Below are positions 25,243-33,871 of a DNA stretch of 64,000 nt, piece after piece. Within the stretch, counting starts at the first letter, position 1, and every line of letters begins with the position of its first letter. The translations under genes and the position numbers were made by a program. This DNA comes from Porticoccus litoralis (lineage in GTDB: Bacteria > Pseudomonadota > Gammaproteobacteria > Pseudomonadales > Porticoccaceae), in contig NZ_JAUUUU010000004.1 in the NCBI RefSeq assembly GCF_030676955.1, positions 1-64,000 on the forward strand, given 5' to 3'. The notes below the pieces were generated by a model. The model worked only from the letters and a program-made list of their open reading frames with translations. It had not been told where the DNA came from and ran no database searches.

Positions 25243-25704
25243 TTAACCCTTGACCATGCTCTCAATGGTTTGCCATTCTGCCATAGTCACTGGCACCACT
25301 GAGAGCCGTCCCTGCCGAAATAACATCATGTCCTTCAGGTCGGGGTGAGCTTTCAGCGCAGAGAGGGGCAGATGTCGGGCAAATTTTTTACGCAGCTTTA
25401 CATCCACCGCATACCACTGAGGCTTATCCTGCGTTGCCTTGGGGTCGAAATAATCACTTTCAAGATCGAACTGGGCGGGATCAGGGTACGCCGCCTTCAC
25501 CACTTCCATAATGCCCGCCACACCGGGCCGTGGGCAGCTGGAGTGATAAAATAGCACCTGGTCCCCGGCCTGTACTTTATCCCGCAAAAAGTTGCGCGCC
25601 TGGTAATTACGAATGCCATCCCAGCGGCACTGCTGCTGGGGTTCGGCTGCCAGGTGGTCAATGCCATAAACATCCGGTTCGGATTTAAACAGCCAGTAAT
25701 TCAT
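25243..25704 (-). CDS. EVE-domain protein (YTH-like fold)
   Basis: This 153-aa single-domain EVE protein starts MNYWLFKSEPDVYGIDHL. The WDGIRNYQARNFLRD and GDQVLFYHSSCPRPGVAGIMEV blocks are standard for the family (bacterial homologues of THYN1). EVE domains belong to the PUA/YTH superfamily and are thought to read modified bases in DNA or RNA. The ATG at 25704 fits homologues better than 25716. Its stop (TAA) directly abuts the convergent DUF3094 stop. Confidence 0.92.
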   Translation of the reverse strand: MNYWLFKSEPDVYGIDHLAAEPQQQCRWDGIRNYQARNFLRDKVQAGDQVLFYHSSCPRPGVAGIMEVVKAAYPDPAQFDLESDYFDPKATQDKPQWYAVDVKLRKKFARHLPLSALKAHPDLKDMMLFRQGRLSVVPVTMAEWQTIESMVKG

Positions 25705-25721
25705 TTCAAAAACCATTAATA

Positions 25722-25750
25722 AGGGCGGTCCCGGTTGCCCGGAACCGCCC
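25722..25750 (-). terminator. Probable terminator, minus strand
   Basis: GGGCGGT (25723-25729) and ACCGCCC (25744-25750) form a stem with an inner CCGG pairing. Read leftward it is followed by TTATTAATGG and a T-run, so it likely ends the oxidoreductase transcript. Confidence 0.6.
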
Positions 25751-25778
25751 TATGCTGCGGCACAAAAATGCTTGGTTG

Positions 25779-26792
25779 TCAGACGTCTTTGACGCGCACC
25801 ATCAGTTTGCCCATGTTGTCGCCTGTATAGAGCTTCTTAACGGCCTGTAAGGCATTTTCCAGTCCGTCGGTTACATCCAGGCGTGCTTTCAGCTTGCCTT
25901 CTTTCATCCAGCCACTCAGGGCCTCAAGGGCTTCCGGGTAGCGGTCCATGTAGTCGAGAATGATGAACCCCTGGATTTTCAGGCGGTGCATCAGGATCAG
26001 GTCATAGTTGTAGGGACCGGGTACCGGTTCAGTGGCATTGTACTGGGAGATCAGGCCACAGGTGGGGATACGCCCGTGCAGGTTCATCAGTTTCAGACAC
26101 TCGTCGAGAATCTTCCCGCCGACGTTGTCGTAGTAGACGTCGATGCCGTTGGGGCAGGCTTCAGCCAGTGCTTTGCCCACATCCTGGGTCTTGTAATTGA
26201 TAGCCACGTCATAGCCCAGCTCTTCGGTGATCCACTGGCATTTTTCATCGGAGCCGGTCAGGCCGACAGCACGACAGCCTTTGATTTTGGCGATCTGGCC
26301 CACCAGTGCGCCCACGGCACCGGCAGCGGTGGAGACCACTACAGTTTCACCCGGCTTGGGGTCGCCAATGTCCAGCAGACAGAAATAGGCTGTTGGCCCG
26401 ACCAGTGCCAGGGTGCCGAAAGCATCGATGACTGGGACATCACCGGTATCGCCGAGCAGACCGACGCTGGCCGAGGAGCCGATCTGATAGTCAGCCCAAG
26501 TGCCAATGCCGCTGACGATATCGCCTTCCTTGAATTCGGGGGTGTTGCTTTTAATCACTGTGCCACAGACAACGCCACGCATGGGTGCGTCCAGGGCCAC
26601 TGGCTCCATGTACTGCTCCATGTCGCTCATCCAGATGCGGTTGGTTGGGTCCAGTGACAGATAGTTCAGGCGAAACAGAATTTCACCTTCCCCTGGCTCA
26701 GGAATAGCTTCATTTTCAAGACTCAGAACATCGTCAGTGATGTCGCCAACGGGGCGTTTTCTCAAACGCCAGACGCGGTTTGTTTCAGTCAT
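25779..26792 (-). CDS. NADP-dependent MDR-family oxidoreductase (CurA/leukotriene B4 dehydrogenase type)
   Basis: This 337-aa zinc-independent medium-chain dehydrogenase starts with a GroES-like domain (LSLDPTNRIWMSD, the family hallmark). A Rossmann domain follows with STAAGAVGALVGQIAK and GCRAVGLTGSDEKC, then YYDNVGGKILDECL. Such enzymes reduce the C=C bond of enones or curcumin-like substrates with NADPH. An AGGAG site precedes the ATG. It follows the DUF3237 gene after a 44-bp gap, so the two may act on related substrates. Confidence 0.9.
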   Translation of the reverse strand: MTETNRVWRLRKRPVGDITDDVLSLENEAIPEPGEGEILFRLNYLSLDPTNRIWMSDMEQYMEPVALDAPMRGVVCGTVIKSNTPEFKEGDIVSGIGTWADYQIGSSASVGLLGDTGDVPVIDAFGTLALVGPTAYFCLLDIGDPKPGETVVVSTAAGAVGALVGQIAKIKGCRAVGLTGSDEKCQWITEELGYDVAINYKTQDVGKALAEACPNGIDVYYDNVGGKILDECLKLMNLHGRIPTCGLISQYNATEPVPGPYNYDLILMHRLKIQGFIILDYMDRYPEALEALSGWMKEGKLKARLDVTDGLENALQAVKKLYTGDNMGKLMVRVKDV

Positions 26793-26836
26793 ACCTACTC
26801 TCCTGTGAGTACTTATTATTCGTGATTTTTAATCAA

Positions 26837-27328
26837 TCAGCGGACCAGAAAAACATCATATTTGACATAGCCTTCCGGACCAAACTGAATTTCCGTCATT
26901 TTGTTAATGGTTTGAATGTCATTGAGCCAGCCGTATTGTTCGGAGGCGGTCTGAAAGGTGGGGGCGGCGATGAAGTAGGGAATGTCACGGTCGGTGAGAA
27001 CATCCCCGTTATTGAGTCTCTCCATGACTTCTGGGGTGCTTTTGATAATGCCGTTATAGGAGATATAGATGTGTGCGCCGTCATCGGTTTCGATCAGGCC
27101 ACGCACATCCAGGCGCATGGCGCCGGAAGGCATGATACGCAACCAATCTGCGCCAGGCGCAACGAATTGGCCATCGATCTTAGGTCCCTTGACCCAACCA
27201 CCTGGACGTACGTTAACGATGAGTAGGCTGTCATCAATCGGCACAGGAGGATCCAGTGGTGCGACATAGCTCATCAGGTATTCGGTGGTGATCTGGGTGC
27301 TGGGTAGCTGGCCTTCAGTTGCTGCCAT
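26837..27328 (-). CDS. DUF3237-family protein
   Basis: This 163-aa protein has the DUF3237 pattern: LMSYVAPLDPP at the start, GGWVKGPKIDGQFVAPGADWLRI, MRLDVRGLIETDDGAHIYISYNG and the YFIAAPTFQTASEQYGWLNDIQ end block. The fold is a beta barrel of unknown function, often next to oxidoreductases for aromatic or lipophilic compounds. A strong AAGGAGAT site precedes it. It is upstream of the MDR oxidoreductase on the same strand. Confidence 0.85.
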   Translation of the reverse strand: MAATEGQLPSTQITTEYLMSYVAPLDPPVPIDDSLLIVNVRPGGWVKGPKIDGQFVAPGADWLRIMPSGAMRLDVRGLIETDDGAHIYISYNGIIKSTPEVMERLNNGDVLTDRDIPYFIAAPTFQTASEQYGWLNDIQTINKMTEIQFGPEGYVKYDVFLVR

Positions 27329-27547
27329 AGAACTATCTCCTTGGAGTCTTATGATTTGGATGGGTAAAGCAATGCCTGCCTACTCCACATCTTCTTGTTT
27401 TTAAGTTGTTTTTAGATTGTTTTTAATCGTTATTATGGTGTCGGGAGATCAAGTCTTTCGACCCCTGGGGTTTTTTATTCTATCTATAGTTGAACGCCCA
27501 GTACAATATTGCCCCGCCGAGCATACTAAATTTTTATCTGCTGAAGT

Positions 27548-27757
27548 TTAAAACCAGTCAAGGTCGCTTTTCAGAACGATCTCATCAAGATATACGGCTG
27601 TCTGTCTGAAATTGTGTATATCCTTGCTCAATGGTTTTTGCGCCTGGTTAGCATCAAGACTCTTGACCGCTTTAAGGTCATCGGCAGTTACCAGTGTTGT
27701 CGTCTTATTATCGTTGTGAATCAGTTTCACAGCGCACTCCCTCCTGGTATCAAGCAT
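27548..27757 (-). CDS. Small hypothetical protein
   Basis: A 69-aa reading frame, or 60 aa if started at the GTG at 27730 (VKLIHNDNKTTTLVTADDL). It has a plausible soluble composition (mixed polar, ending DLDWF) but no motif I recognise. It stands alone between the DUF3237 gene and the lipoprotein cluster. Support is limited to length and composition. Confidence 0.4.
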   Translation of the reverse strand: MLDTRRECAVKLIHNDNKTTTLVTADDLKAVKSLDANQAQKPLSKDIHNFRQTAVYLDEIVLKSDLDWF

Positions 27758-28050
27758 AAAATATAGACCAAATATGACCGCGGGATGGCGAATTATTTTT
27801 TGGACAGTCTGTTTGGCATTTTGCGTGGACCAATTAGATTCGCTGCCCTGTTTTTGGTTCCTCGGCCAACTTAAACTGGTTGGTGATTAGACTTGATCCT
27901 CACCCTGGCCTTGACCTGTAGGTTTGAAGTGCTGGATAGCCCACCAAGGGAGGCATTATAGGAGGTTGTGGCGGTATCGATTTTTGGCGCTAAGGGCAGG
28001 ATAGATATAGTAAAGCGGATGCCAACGGTGTCGGGTGCTGGAAGAGATCA

Positions 28051-28728
28051 TTATTCCCGGCTTTGGCTTGCCGATGAAAAAAAGCTTTGTAGTCTTGTGC
28101 CAATTCCTTCGCAGGCTTCACCCTGAACCTGGGCTATAAAAGGAATGGGGGCGCCTATGGCCAGTAGATAGGATGAGCCCTTGCTGTCTACTTTGACGCG
28201 CCCTTTTTCATCGAGCTTCGACAGATCCCAGATAATGGCTTCATAGTTGGAGTTTTTATCCCAGGAGGCAAAACCAAAACAGCCGCCGCCCCCGGGGGCC
28301 AGGCCACAACTGAAGCCGCCGTTTTTCTCCGTGGTTTCGGTGTTGCCGTCCACCCAGATCATGTAGCGGATACCCAGCTTGCGAATGCGTGTGGCAATAA
28401 GGGGGTCTCTCATCATGCCGCCCATGCGCTTGAGACCCAGGGGCGCCGTGCGCGGTTCGAACCAGGGGTAAAGGCTGTCGAGAAACTGTTGCTCAGGCAT
28501 GACTGCCACCTGGCCGCCGGTGACCAGTTTATTGCCAATACAGTCGATAAAATCTGGTTCGGTTTCGTACTCACCGGCGTGGCGCCGTCCCATAATGACA
28601 ATTTTTTCACTGGCTTTGACTGGCAGGCGGGTTTCCGACACACGGTACTCGTCAACATGGGTTGAGGTGCCGCAGGCGGTCAGCAGCAATGAGATGGCTG
28701 AGACAAGCAGAAACAGTAGCGCTCTCAA
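28051..28728 (-). CDS. Lipoprotein, last gene of the ExbB/VWA cluster
   Basis: This 225-aa lipoprotein has a signal ending in lipobox LLTAC (Cys about residue 19). It contains a Cys-rich glycine patch (SCGLAPGGGGCFGFASWD) near 155. No known domain is recognised. The start is a TTG overlapping the upstream stop by 4 nt (TTGA), so translation is coupled to the preceding lipoprotein gene. It is the promoter-distal member of the twelve-gene run. Confidence 0.75.
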   Translation of the reverse strand: MRALLFLLVSAISLLLTACGTSTHVDEYRVSETRLPVKASEKIVIMGRRHAGEYETEPDFIDCIGNKLVTGGQVAVMPEQQFLDSLYPWFEPRTAPLGLKRMGGMMRDPLIATRIRKLGIRYMIWVDGNTETTEKNGGFSCGLAPGGGGCFGFASWDKNSNYEAIIWDLSKLDEKGRVKVDSKGSSYLLAIGAPIPFIAQVQGEACEGIGTRLQSFFSSASQSRE

Positions 28729-29378
28729 GGGATATCGCTCCTGCTGAGCTGAGTATCCGCCTGACGACTGGCCAGCCAGCGCTTAACTTCCGGAACCCTG
28801 TGAAATTCCAGAACCAGGCGTGCTCCTGCATCTCTCAGTGCCGAGATCGTGGCCTGGTTGAGCGCCTCCTCGTCAGATTTCAGAAAACGGCTCTGGGTCT
28901 TGCCATAGGAACTCATCAGCCAGTCGGCAATGGGCTGTCCGTTGCCGTCCAGCACTTTGAGGCTGTATTTAATCCAAACCTCGTAAACGTTGAGCTTGGT
29001 TTCAAACGGGGTGGCGAGCTGGACTTCTTCCACCACTGGCACGATCAACAGGTCCAGGGCAGGGTTCTTTGCCGGCGGGCTGTTATAGGTTGTTGTACTG
29101 ATAAACATGTCGGCGAATACGCGGCTGAACAGTTTAACCTGGGACTCTCCCAGCGCCATGGTGACCGGCAGTTGCTTGTCATCAGTACTTTCAAACTGGT
29201 AGTGGCTGAATTGATCGTCCATGACCAGGCCGACGTGGAGGGGCTGTTTGCGTGTCAGGGCACTGGGGTAGTCGCCATTCACCGTCACATTGGTCGAGCA
29301 GCCGCTCAGCAGCACAATGGTCATGAGCAACAGGGATGAAACAAGGCGTGTGGCCGGATTCTTGTTCATTGGCATCAT
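28725..29378 (-). CDS. Lipoprotein in the ExbB/VWA cluster
   Basis: This 217-aa lipoprotein has lipobox VLLSGC. The body has a mixed alpha/beta pattern (PLHVGLVMDDQFSHYQFES, LDLLIVPVVEEVQLATPFETKLNVYEVWIKYSLKVLD) resembling small envelope lipoproteins that handle transport-associated complexes, but I cannot name a family. The start ATG overlaps the VWA gene stop (ATGA). An alternative ATG lies three codons on. Confidence 0.75.
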   Translation of the reverse strand: MMPMNKNPATRLVSSLLLMTIVLLSGCSTNVTVNGDYPSALTRKQPLHVGLVMDDQFSHYQFESTDDKQLPVTMALGESQVKLFSRVFADMFISTTTYNSPPAKNPALDLLIVPVVEEVQLATPFETKLNVYEVWIKYSLKVLDGNGQPIADWLMSSYGKTQSRFLKSDEEALNQATISALRDAGARLVLEFHRVPEVKRWLASRQADTQLSRSDIP

Positions 29379-30382
29379 TCGGGTTTAAGGCCGTTCAGTG
29401 CGACAAAGGTTCCGCCGTTACGATAGCTCAGTTCTCGCATCAATGCAGCGAATCTTGATGCAGTCTGCAGGTTGCCACCGCGTACCAGGAAATGAACCGG
29501 AAAGCCGATGGTGTGGATTCGAACCAGACGTTCGCCGCTGCGGCCCTCGCGGTTAATTTTTGCCACGGTATCCAGTACGTTATCGATGGAGTCGCCGGTA
29601 AAGTCATCGCCTAGAACATAGAGGCTGATCTTGCGGTTGGGAGCGTAGAAGCTGCGAATGGCATGCTGCACGCCCTCCACCGGACTGGAGTTACTGAAAG
29701 GTGTCCAGTGAGCAAGACGTTCAATGATTGCCCTGCGCCGCGCAGGCGTGTCCGGAATCCATTTGCCCCGATAGCTGGAAAACATATAGCCTCCCATATC
29801 GTTCATGACCTGGATTCCCTTTACCTTGGGGTAGATATCGAGGATATGAATCATTTCCTGTCGCAGCCTAGGCCAGGCGAAATTGAACATACTGCCCGAG
29901 GTGTCGACGATAAACACAATGTACTCGCTGTCTACAGGTATTCCACCAATCAGTTCTTTGTCGGAACGATTCTGCAGAGCCTGTAAACGCTTCATTTCTT
30001 CGGTGAGTGTCTGCAGGGCCAGTGTCAGCTTGTCCTGTTCGGTGGTATCAACCTGTGCAATGGCGTCCCGCTGACGGCGTACGCTCGCCAGCTCAGACTG
30101 CAGGCGGGCGATGCGCAGCTGGATCTCTGAAAGCTGTTCTTCTCTGGAGTTCAGGTCGCGGTTGAGTACGCTGACTTCACCACGAATTTCAAACAATTGT
30201 TGTTGCAACTCCGCTACGCTGCCATTCAGGGAAACATCGGTTTGTTCGAAGGCTGTAGACTCCACTGTTTTGGCAATCAGCAGCAGCAACACAATGGCGC
30301 CAAACCCACAGCTGATGACATCCAGAAAGGAGATGCTAATTTCTGGGGTTTGCCCCCGTTCACGACGGCGACCGCGGTTCAT
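29375..30382 (-). CDS. VWA protein with ExbD-like membrane helix (second)
   Basis: This 335-aa protein has a short basic cytoplasmic end, one transmembrane helix at about 19-38 starting FLD21VISCGFGAI, and a long periplasmic coiled coil (about 55-140). A von Willebrand A domain follows with complete MIDAS start D160-T-S162-G-S164. The helix with aspartate near its cytoplasmic end resembles the proton-carrying helix of ExbD/TolR. The homologous gene next to it has the same FLD-x-x-x-CGFGA element. With an ExbB-type channel protein encoded upstream, the two probably form the moving, VWA-carrying element of a proton-driven complex. That role is inference; the domains are clear. Confidence 0.85.
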   Translation of the reverse strand: MNRGRRRERGQTPEISISFLDVISCGFGAIVLLLLIAKTVESTAFEQTDVSLNGSVAELQQQLFEIRGEVSVLNRDLNSREEQLSEIQLRIARLQSELASVRRQRDAIAQVDTTEQDKLTLALQTLTEEMKRLQALQNRSDKELIGGIPVDSEYIVFIVDTSGSMFNFAWPRLRQEMIHILDIYPKVKGIQVMNDMGGYMFSSYRGKWIPDTPARRRAIIERLAHWTPFSNSSPVEGVQHAIRSFYAPNRKISLYVLGDDFTGDSIDNVLDTVAKINREGRSGERLVRIHTIGFPVHFLVRGGNLQTASRFAALMRELSYRNGGTFVALNGLKPE

Positions 30383-31443
30383 GGCCAGTCTCGCGATGGG
30401 CTCAACAGGGAGCCCTCTGTGTTCAGTGCCAACTGCCAGAAGCTGGCGGCGGCGAAGGGATCACCTTCCATGGGGAACAACAGGACGTTCACCGGCATGC
30501 GCTTTGGTATGACCTCAACGGCCTTGGCAAACAGTTTGAGGCGATCGCGGCCGGAAATAATGCGATCTCCGGAAGGTTTGCGCCCCTGGGTGGGTAAACC
30601 GTCGGTGATCAGAAACAGGTTGTCGGGTTTGCCCGAGAAGCCGTTGGCTGCATCAAAGGCGTTGATGAGGCTGGTGCCGCCAGTGGGCACGTGCCGGCTG
30701 AGCTGTTGCATGACTTTATCCAGACCCTGGCGGTCTGCGGTATCGCGCCACTGGCCAGTATCGCCAGTCAGTGCCTTGGCCTCGGTATTGAAAACGTACA
30801 CCTGGTAGCGGCTGTCAGGAGGCAGCTGCGCTACCAGCCACTCGGTAGTGCGCACCGCGCGACGCCACTTGTCGGCATTGCGCTTGGCGGTATCATTCAT
30901 ATTTCGGGTGCGGATGACATTGATCAGCGAGTCGGACAGCATACTGGCCGATCCATCCACCAGAATAAGTACGCGCTTGCCCCCCAGCTTCAGTCCGGTC
31001 AGGTACTGTCGTTGACCCTGGCCCACAAAGCGCCGCACATTGTTGGCATTGCCTTCTTCCAGCAGCTTGGCATTTTCCTGCTCCAGCTCTTCCACCTGCT
31101 TGCGTAGCAGTGAAATATCCTGTTCAGGGTCCTTCTGGATACTGAGTTCGCGCCGGGTATCGTCAATCTCTTTGAGCACCCGGCTTGAGAGCCCCTGGGC
31201 TTCCACTAGGCGCTTTTCCATTTCAGCGAGGCTGTTGTTCAGGGCCACCAGTTCAGCTTCGCCTTCACGAATATCCACCTGCAACAGGTTAACCTCGGCT
31301 GCCTGATCGGGTTGGGCGGTGGCGATGGCATTGGCATCGTGTTTAAGGATCAGAAACAGCAGGGTAACGGCACCAAAGCCACAGGCCATGATGTCCAGAA
31401 AAGAAAGACTGAAGGCGCTTACCCGGTGCTTGCTTTTCCGCAA
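30379..31443 (-). CDS. VWA protein with ExbD-like membrane helix (first)
   Basis: This 354-aa protein has the same plan as its neighbour. A transmembrane helix at about 14-34 (SFLD17IMACGFGAVTLLFLI) is followed by a coiled coil (about 55-135) and a VWA domain with MIDAS D163-G-S165-A-S167, a second MIDAS Thr in TGGTS and an Asp in ITDG. It starts at TTG only 1 nt after the upstream stop and overlaps the next gene by 4 nt. The sequence is distinct enough from the second VWA protein to suggest a heterodimer rather than a redundant copy. Confidence 0.85.
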   Translation of the reverse strand: MRKSKHRVSAFSLSFLDIMACGFGAVTLLFLILKHDANAIATAQPDQAAEVNLLQVDIREGEAELVALNNSLAEMEKRLVEAQGLSSRVLKEIDDTRRELSIQKDPEQDISLLRKQVEELEQENAKLLEEGNANNVRRFVGQGQRQYLTGLKLGGKRVLILVDGSASMLSDSLINVIRTRNMNDTAKRNADKWRRAVRTTEWLVAQLPPDSRYQVYVFNTEAKALTGDTGQWRDTADRQGLDKVMQQLSRHVPTGGTSLINAFDAANGFSGKPDNLFLITDGLPTQGRKPSGDRIISGRDRLKLFAKAVEVIPKRMPVNVLLFPMEGDPFAAASFWQLALNTEGSLLSPSRDWP

Positions 31444-31444
31444 C

Positions 31445-32746
31445 TCAGTCTACCTCGATAAGGTCCAGACGCTGGTTACCGATCAGCAGGCTGTCTCCAG
31501 TGATCAGGTTGTTCACGTCTCCGTAGCACTGGATCTGTGACCGGTCGCCTTCCAGCGCCAGAATTCCGTCTTCGAGGGTAAAGCGGAAAGCCACATCAGT
31601 CTCGCAGTCGATCAGCAGTGTGTCGCCGTTTATGGCCACTCCCATACCCGGGTGAATGGCGTAGGCCCGGTGCCGATAGAGCACGTGGCTGGGGGTGCTG
31701 CGCAGGGCTGGGGTTGTTGCTGCCTGCGGGTCGTTCTTGCCCGGCGTTGTATTCCGCTGAGGTGATTTGGAAAGGGGTAGGCGGGTGATAAAAGGTAGGT
31801 CACCAGAGCCGCAGATCAGGTCCAGGTTTTGTAGGCAGCCTTGAATTACTGAGTCTGCTGACAACACCTGGGTGGGTGCGTCTTCTATGACCAGTCCCGG
31901 CAGCAGCGCCATGCGGTGACTGTAGAGCAGGGTTTCATTGGACTTCCGGAGTTCAATCAGGCGGCGTTGAAATTGCTGGCTGCGTGTGGCGGTGCTGTCC
32001 AGAAGCTGGGTCCGACTGAGGTTGATGCGGTAACGACCCTGAGGGCTGTCGAGCTCGACACCGATTTCTGTCTGGGTCTCCATCTGTTGTAGCCAGCCCG
32101 GCAACTGGTTATACAGCTGCTGCTCACCGGCGGCGGTATGGAGGGGGTCAAAGCGGTACTGGCGAATAAACTGATCGGCGATAAGTTGTGCCCAGGCGTC
32201 ATAGAAGCTCTTGATGCCCAGCTCAGGCAAAATTTCAACTTCAGTTCGGGAAATCTGTTGGTCCGCCTGCAGACGGGTAATGATCGTCTGGTGTAACTGG
32301 ATGTCCACATGCAGTGAATCGCCGCGGGTCTGGGTTTGAGAGGCGGCGGCCACGGAGGCGTCCACCAGCCCCGCAGCTTCGAAGGGGGATGCGTTGGCCA
32401 ATCCCAGCAGGATAGCCAGCTGTTCCCGGTCAAAGTTTCCCGGTGCCGCAAAAATGACTCGCTCGGGGCTGCCGGTATCCCGGTATAACTGCAGCAGTTG
32501 GGCATAGGCCAGATCGGCGTGATGTCTGGCGACTCTGCTGTTGATTGGTAGGGGCGACAGGTTTAACTGGCGCCAGTATTGGCTGAAGCTCTGTCGGGGC
32601 TCTAGATAGGCTTTTTCCAGGGCTGCCTGGCCCGTGGTAATACCGTTATCGGTGAGGAGGGCATAGCCGGGACTGACAATGAGATTATCCGGGCTGGTGG
32701 CACAGCACAGGCCGCTGTCGTTCAATTCAAAAATGGCGGTAGGCAT
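31445..32746 (-). CDS. Degenerate Hsp70/actin-fold (ASKHA-like) protein
   Basis: This 433-aa protein has an N-terminal half that reads like an Hsp70/actin-type domain. IFAAPGNFDREQLAILLGLANASPFEAAGLVDASVAAA matches the PAYF...AGL...EPTAAA region of Hsp70. The phosphate-1 DxGT motif is replaced by ELNDSGLC, so ATP hydrolysis may be lost. The C-terminal 70 residues form a beta-rich tail (GDTLLIDCETDVAFRF...GDSLLIGNQRLDL). No membrane segment is seen, so it should be cytoplasmic and may assemble or control the neighbouring membrane complex. The fold call is my reading and needs structural confirmation. Confidence 0.6.
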   Translation of the reverse strand: MPTAIFELNDSGLCCATSPDNLIVSPGYALLTDNGITTGQAALEKAYLEPRQSFSQYWRQLNLSPLPINSRVARHHADLAYAQLLQLYRDTGSPERVIFAAPGNFDREQLAILLGLANASPFEAAGLVDASVAAASQTQTRGDSLHVDIQLHQTIITRLQADQQISRTEVEILPELGIKSFYDAWAQLIADQFIRQYRFDPLHTAAGEQQLYNQLPGWLQQMETQTEIGVELDSPQGRYRINLSRTQLLDSTATRSQQFQRRLIELRKSNETLLYSHRMALLPGLVIEDAPTQVLSADSVIQGCLQNLDLICGSGDLPFITRLPLSKSPQRNTTPGKNDPQAATTPALRSTPSHVLYRHRAYAIHPGMGVAINGDTLLIDCETDVAFRFTLEDGILALEGDRSQIQCYGDVNNLITGDSLLIGNQRLDLIEVD

Positions 32747-32762
32747 AGTCTGGGAGCCCGAC

Positions 32763-33560
32763 TTAATCGGTTTTCAGGTGACGCATTAAATTGCTGTCAC
32801 AGTAACTGTGGGTATCCAGCACCAGCCGTTCCTGCAGAAGCTGTAATTGGTGCAGCAGGAACATCAGTGCAATGCTGATGACCAGGGCGATGAAAGTAGA
32901 GTTGAATGCCACGCCGAGACTGGCGGTGACACCGGCGATATCACCCTGTACCGCCTTGTGGGCCTGACTGAGTGCCTCGCCAATCCCCCGCACGGTGCCG
33001 ATAAACCCGATCGAGGGAATGGCCCAGGCAATGTAGCGCACCATGGAGAGTTCCGAGTCGAGCCGGTCGGACTCTGTGTCCAATACTTCGCCCACTGCGT
33101 GGGAGACATCCTGGATATTCCGCGTGGAGCCAAAGCGCTGTAAGGCCGCTAACAGTGTGCGCGGCAACAGATAACCCTGTTGTACGGCAGGCAATGCCTG
33201 GATGGGCCGTGACAGCTGGCGTGCATCTTCAGGTAAAACGCGGCTGCCATCGGGCACGGTTAGTAATGGTTGTGTGAGCAGCTTGCGCTCATTGAGGCTG
33301 CGGCGCGCTTTGTAACCCATGATCGCACAGGCCCAGAGCATCAGAATGAAACAGGCTTCCTGTTCGTAATCCTTCACAACCACATAAAAAGATCTTTCGG
33401 CCACGTAGCTTTCCCCGGCGGCTTCCCGGGCGAGTTGTTGTTCCAGTACCAGGTTGGCGTTGGGTCGAATCAGTGTGACATAAACCGTGTGCACCAGAAT
33501 CAGTGCCAGTATCAGAGCAAATAACTGGTAGAGGAATTCCGATGAGGTGTTATTGCGCAT
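32763..33560 (-). CDS. ExbB/TolQ/MotA-family proton-channel protein
   Basis: This 265-aa inner-membrane protein has transmembrane helices at about 11-32, 69-87, 182-200 and 222-242. The family signature is clear: IPSIGFIGTVRGIGEAL (189-206) and VTASLGVAFNSTFIALVISIAL (221-242), corresponding to TM2 and TM3 of ExbB that line the ion path. The large segment between helices 2 and 3 is cytoplasmic. No separate ExbD/TolR gene exists in the cluster; two VWA proteins with ExbD-like helices take that place. The family forms pentamers around a dimeric shaft. Confidence 0.9.
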   Translation of the reverse strand: MRNNTSSEFLYQLFALILALILVHTVYVTLIRPNANLVLEQQLAREAAGESYVAERSFYVVVKDYEQEACFILMLWACAIMGYKARRSLNERKLLTQPLLTVPDGSRVLPEDARQLSRPIQALPAVQQGYLLPRTLLAALQRFGSTRNIQDVSHAVGEVLDTESDRLDSELSMVRYIAWAIPSIGFIGTVRGIGEALSQAHKAVQGDIAGVTASLGVAFNSTFIALVISIALMFLLHQLQLLQERLVLDTHSYCDSNLMRHLKTD

Positions 33561-33619
33561 GGTGTTTCCTTTAGCTGCAACAGGTCAGGTGCCGATGTTG
33601 ATTGTGTTCAACCCTACCA

Positions 33620-33865
33620 CTATATATCCACCGGGAACGGAACCGATAAATCCTCGGAAATCTGTTCACTCGGATCAAATTCAGGTGCCTTAGTTCGCGG
33701 GCTAGGGGTACTGTTTTCCGTGGTGTCATTATTATTGCTGTTGGTTTTTACACGGGTTGCCTCGGTGGGTTCCGGTGGCGGGGAGGCAGGTTCCTCTGCC
33801 ATTGTCGGTAATCCGGCAAGTAGGAGCGTAGCCGCCAGTAACCAGTATTTCACGAATCTCCACAT
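33620..33865 (-). CDS. Small secreted Pro/Thr/Asn-rich protein
   Basis: This 81-aa protein has a signal peptide (about 1-23, ending TMA) and a low-complexity mature part rich in Pro, Thr, Asn and Glu. No domain is seen. It lies between the PEGA-SUMF1 gene (6 bp upstream) and the ExbB gene, all on the same strand. It may be a periplasmic linker or peptide of the complex; it is too short to say more. Confidence 0.55.
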   Translation of the reverse strand: MWRFVKYWLLAATLLLAGLPTMAEEPASPPPEPTEATRVKTNSNNNDTTENSTPSPRTKAPEFDPSEQISEDLSVPFPVDI

Positions 33866-33871
33866 GGGTGT

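Noticed and set aside
25986..26657. 223-aa frame antisense to the MDR oxidoreductase
   Set aside because: Fully overlapped by a confident gene; no recognisable protein pattern.
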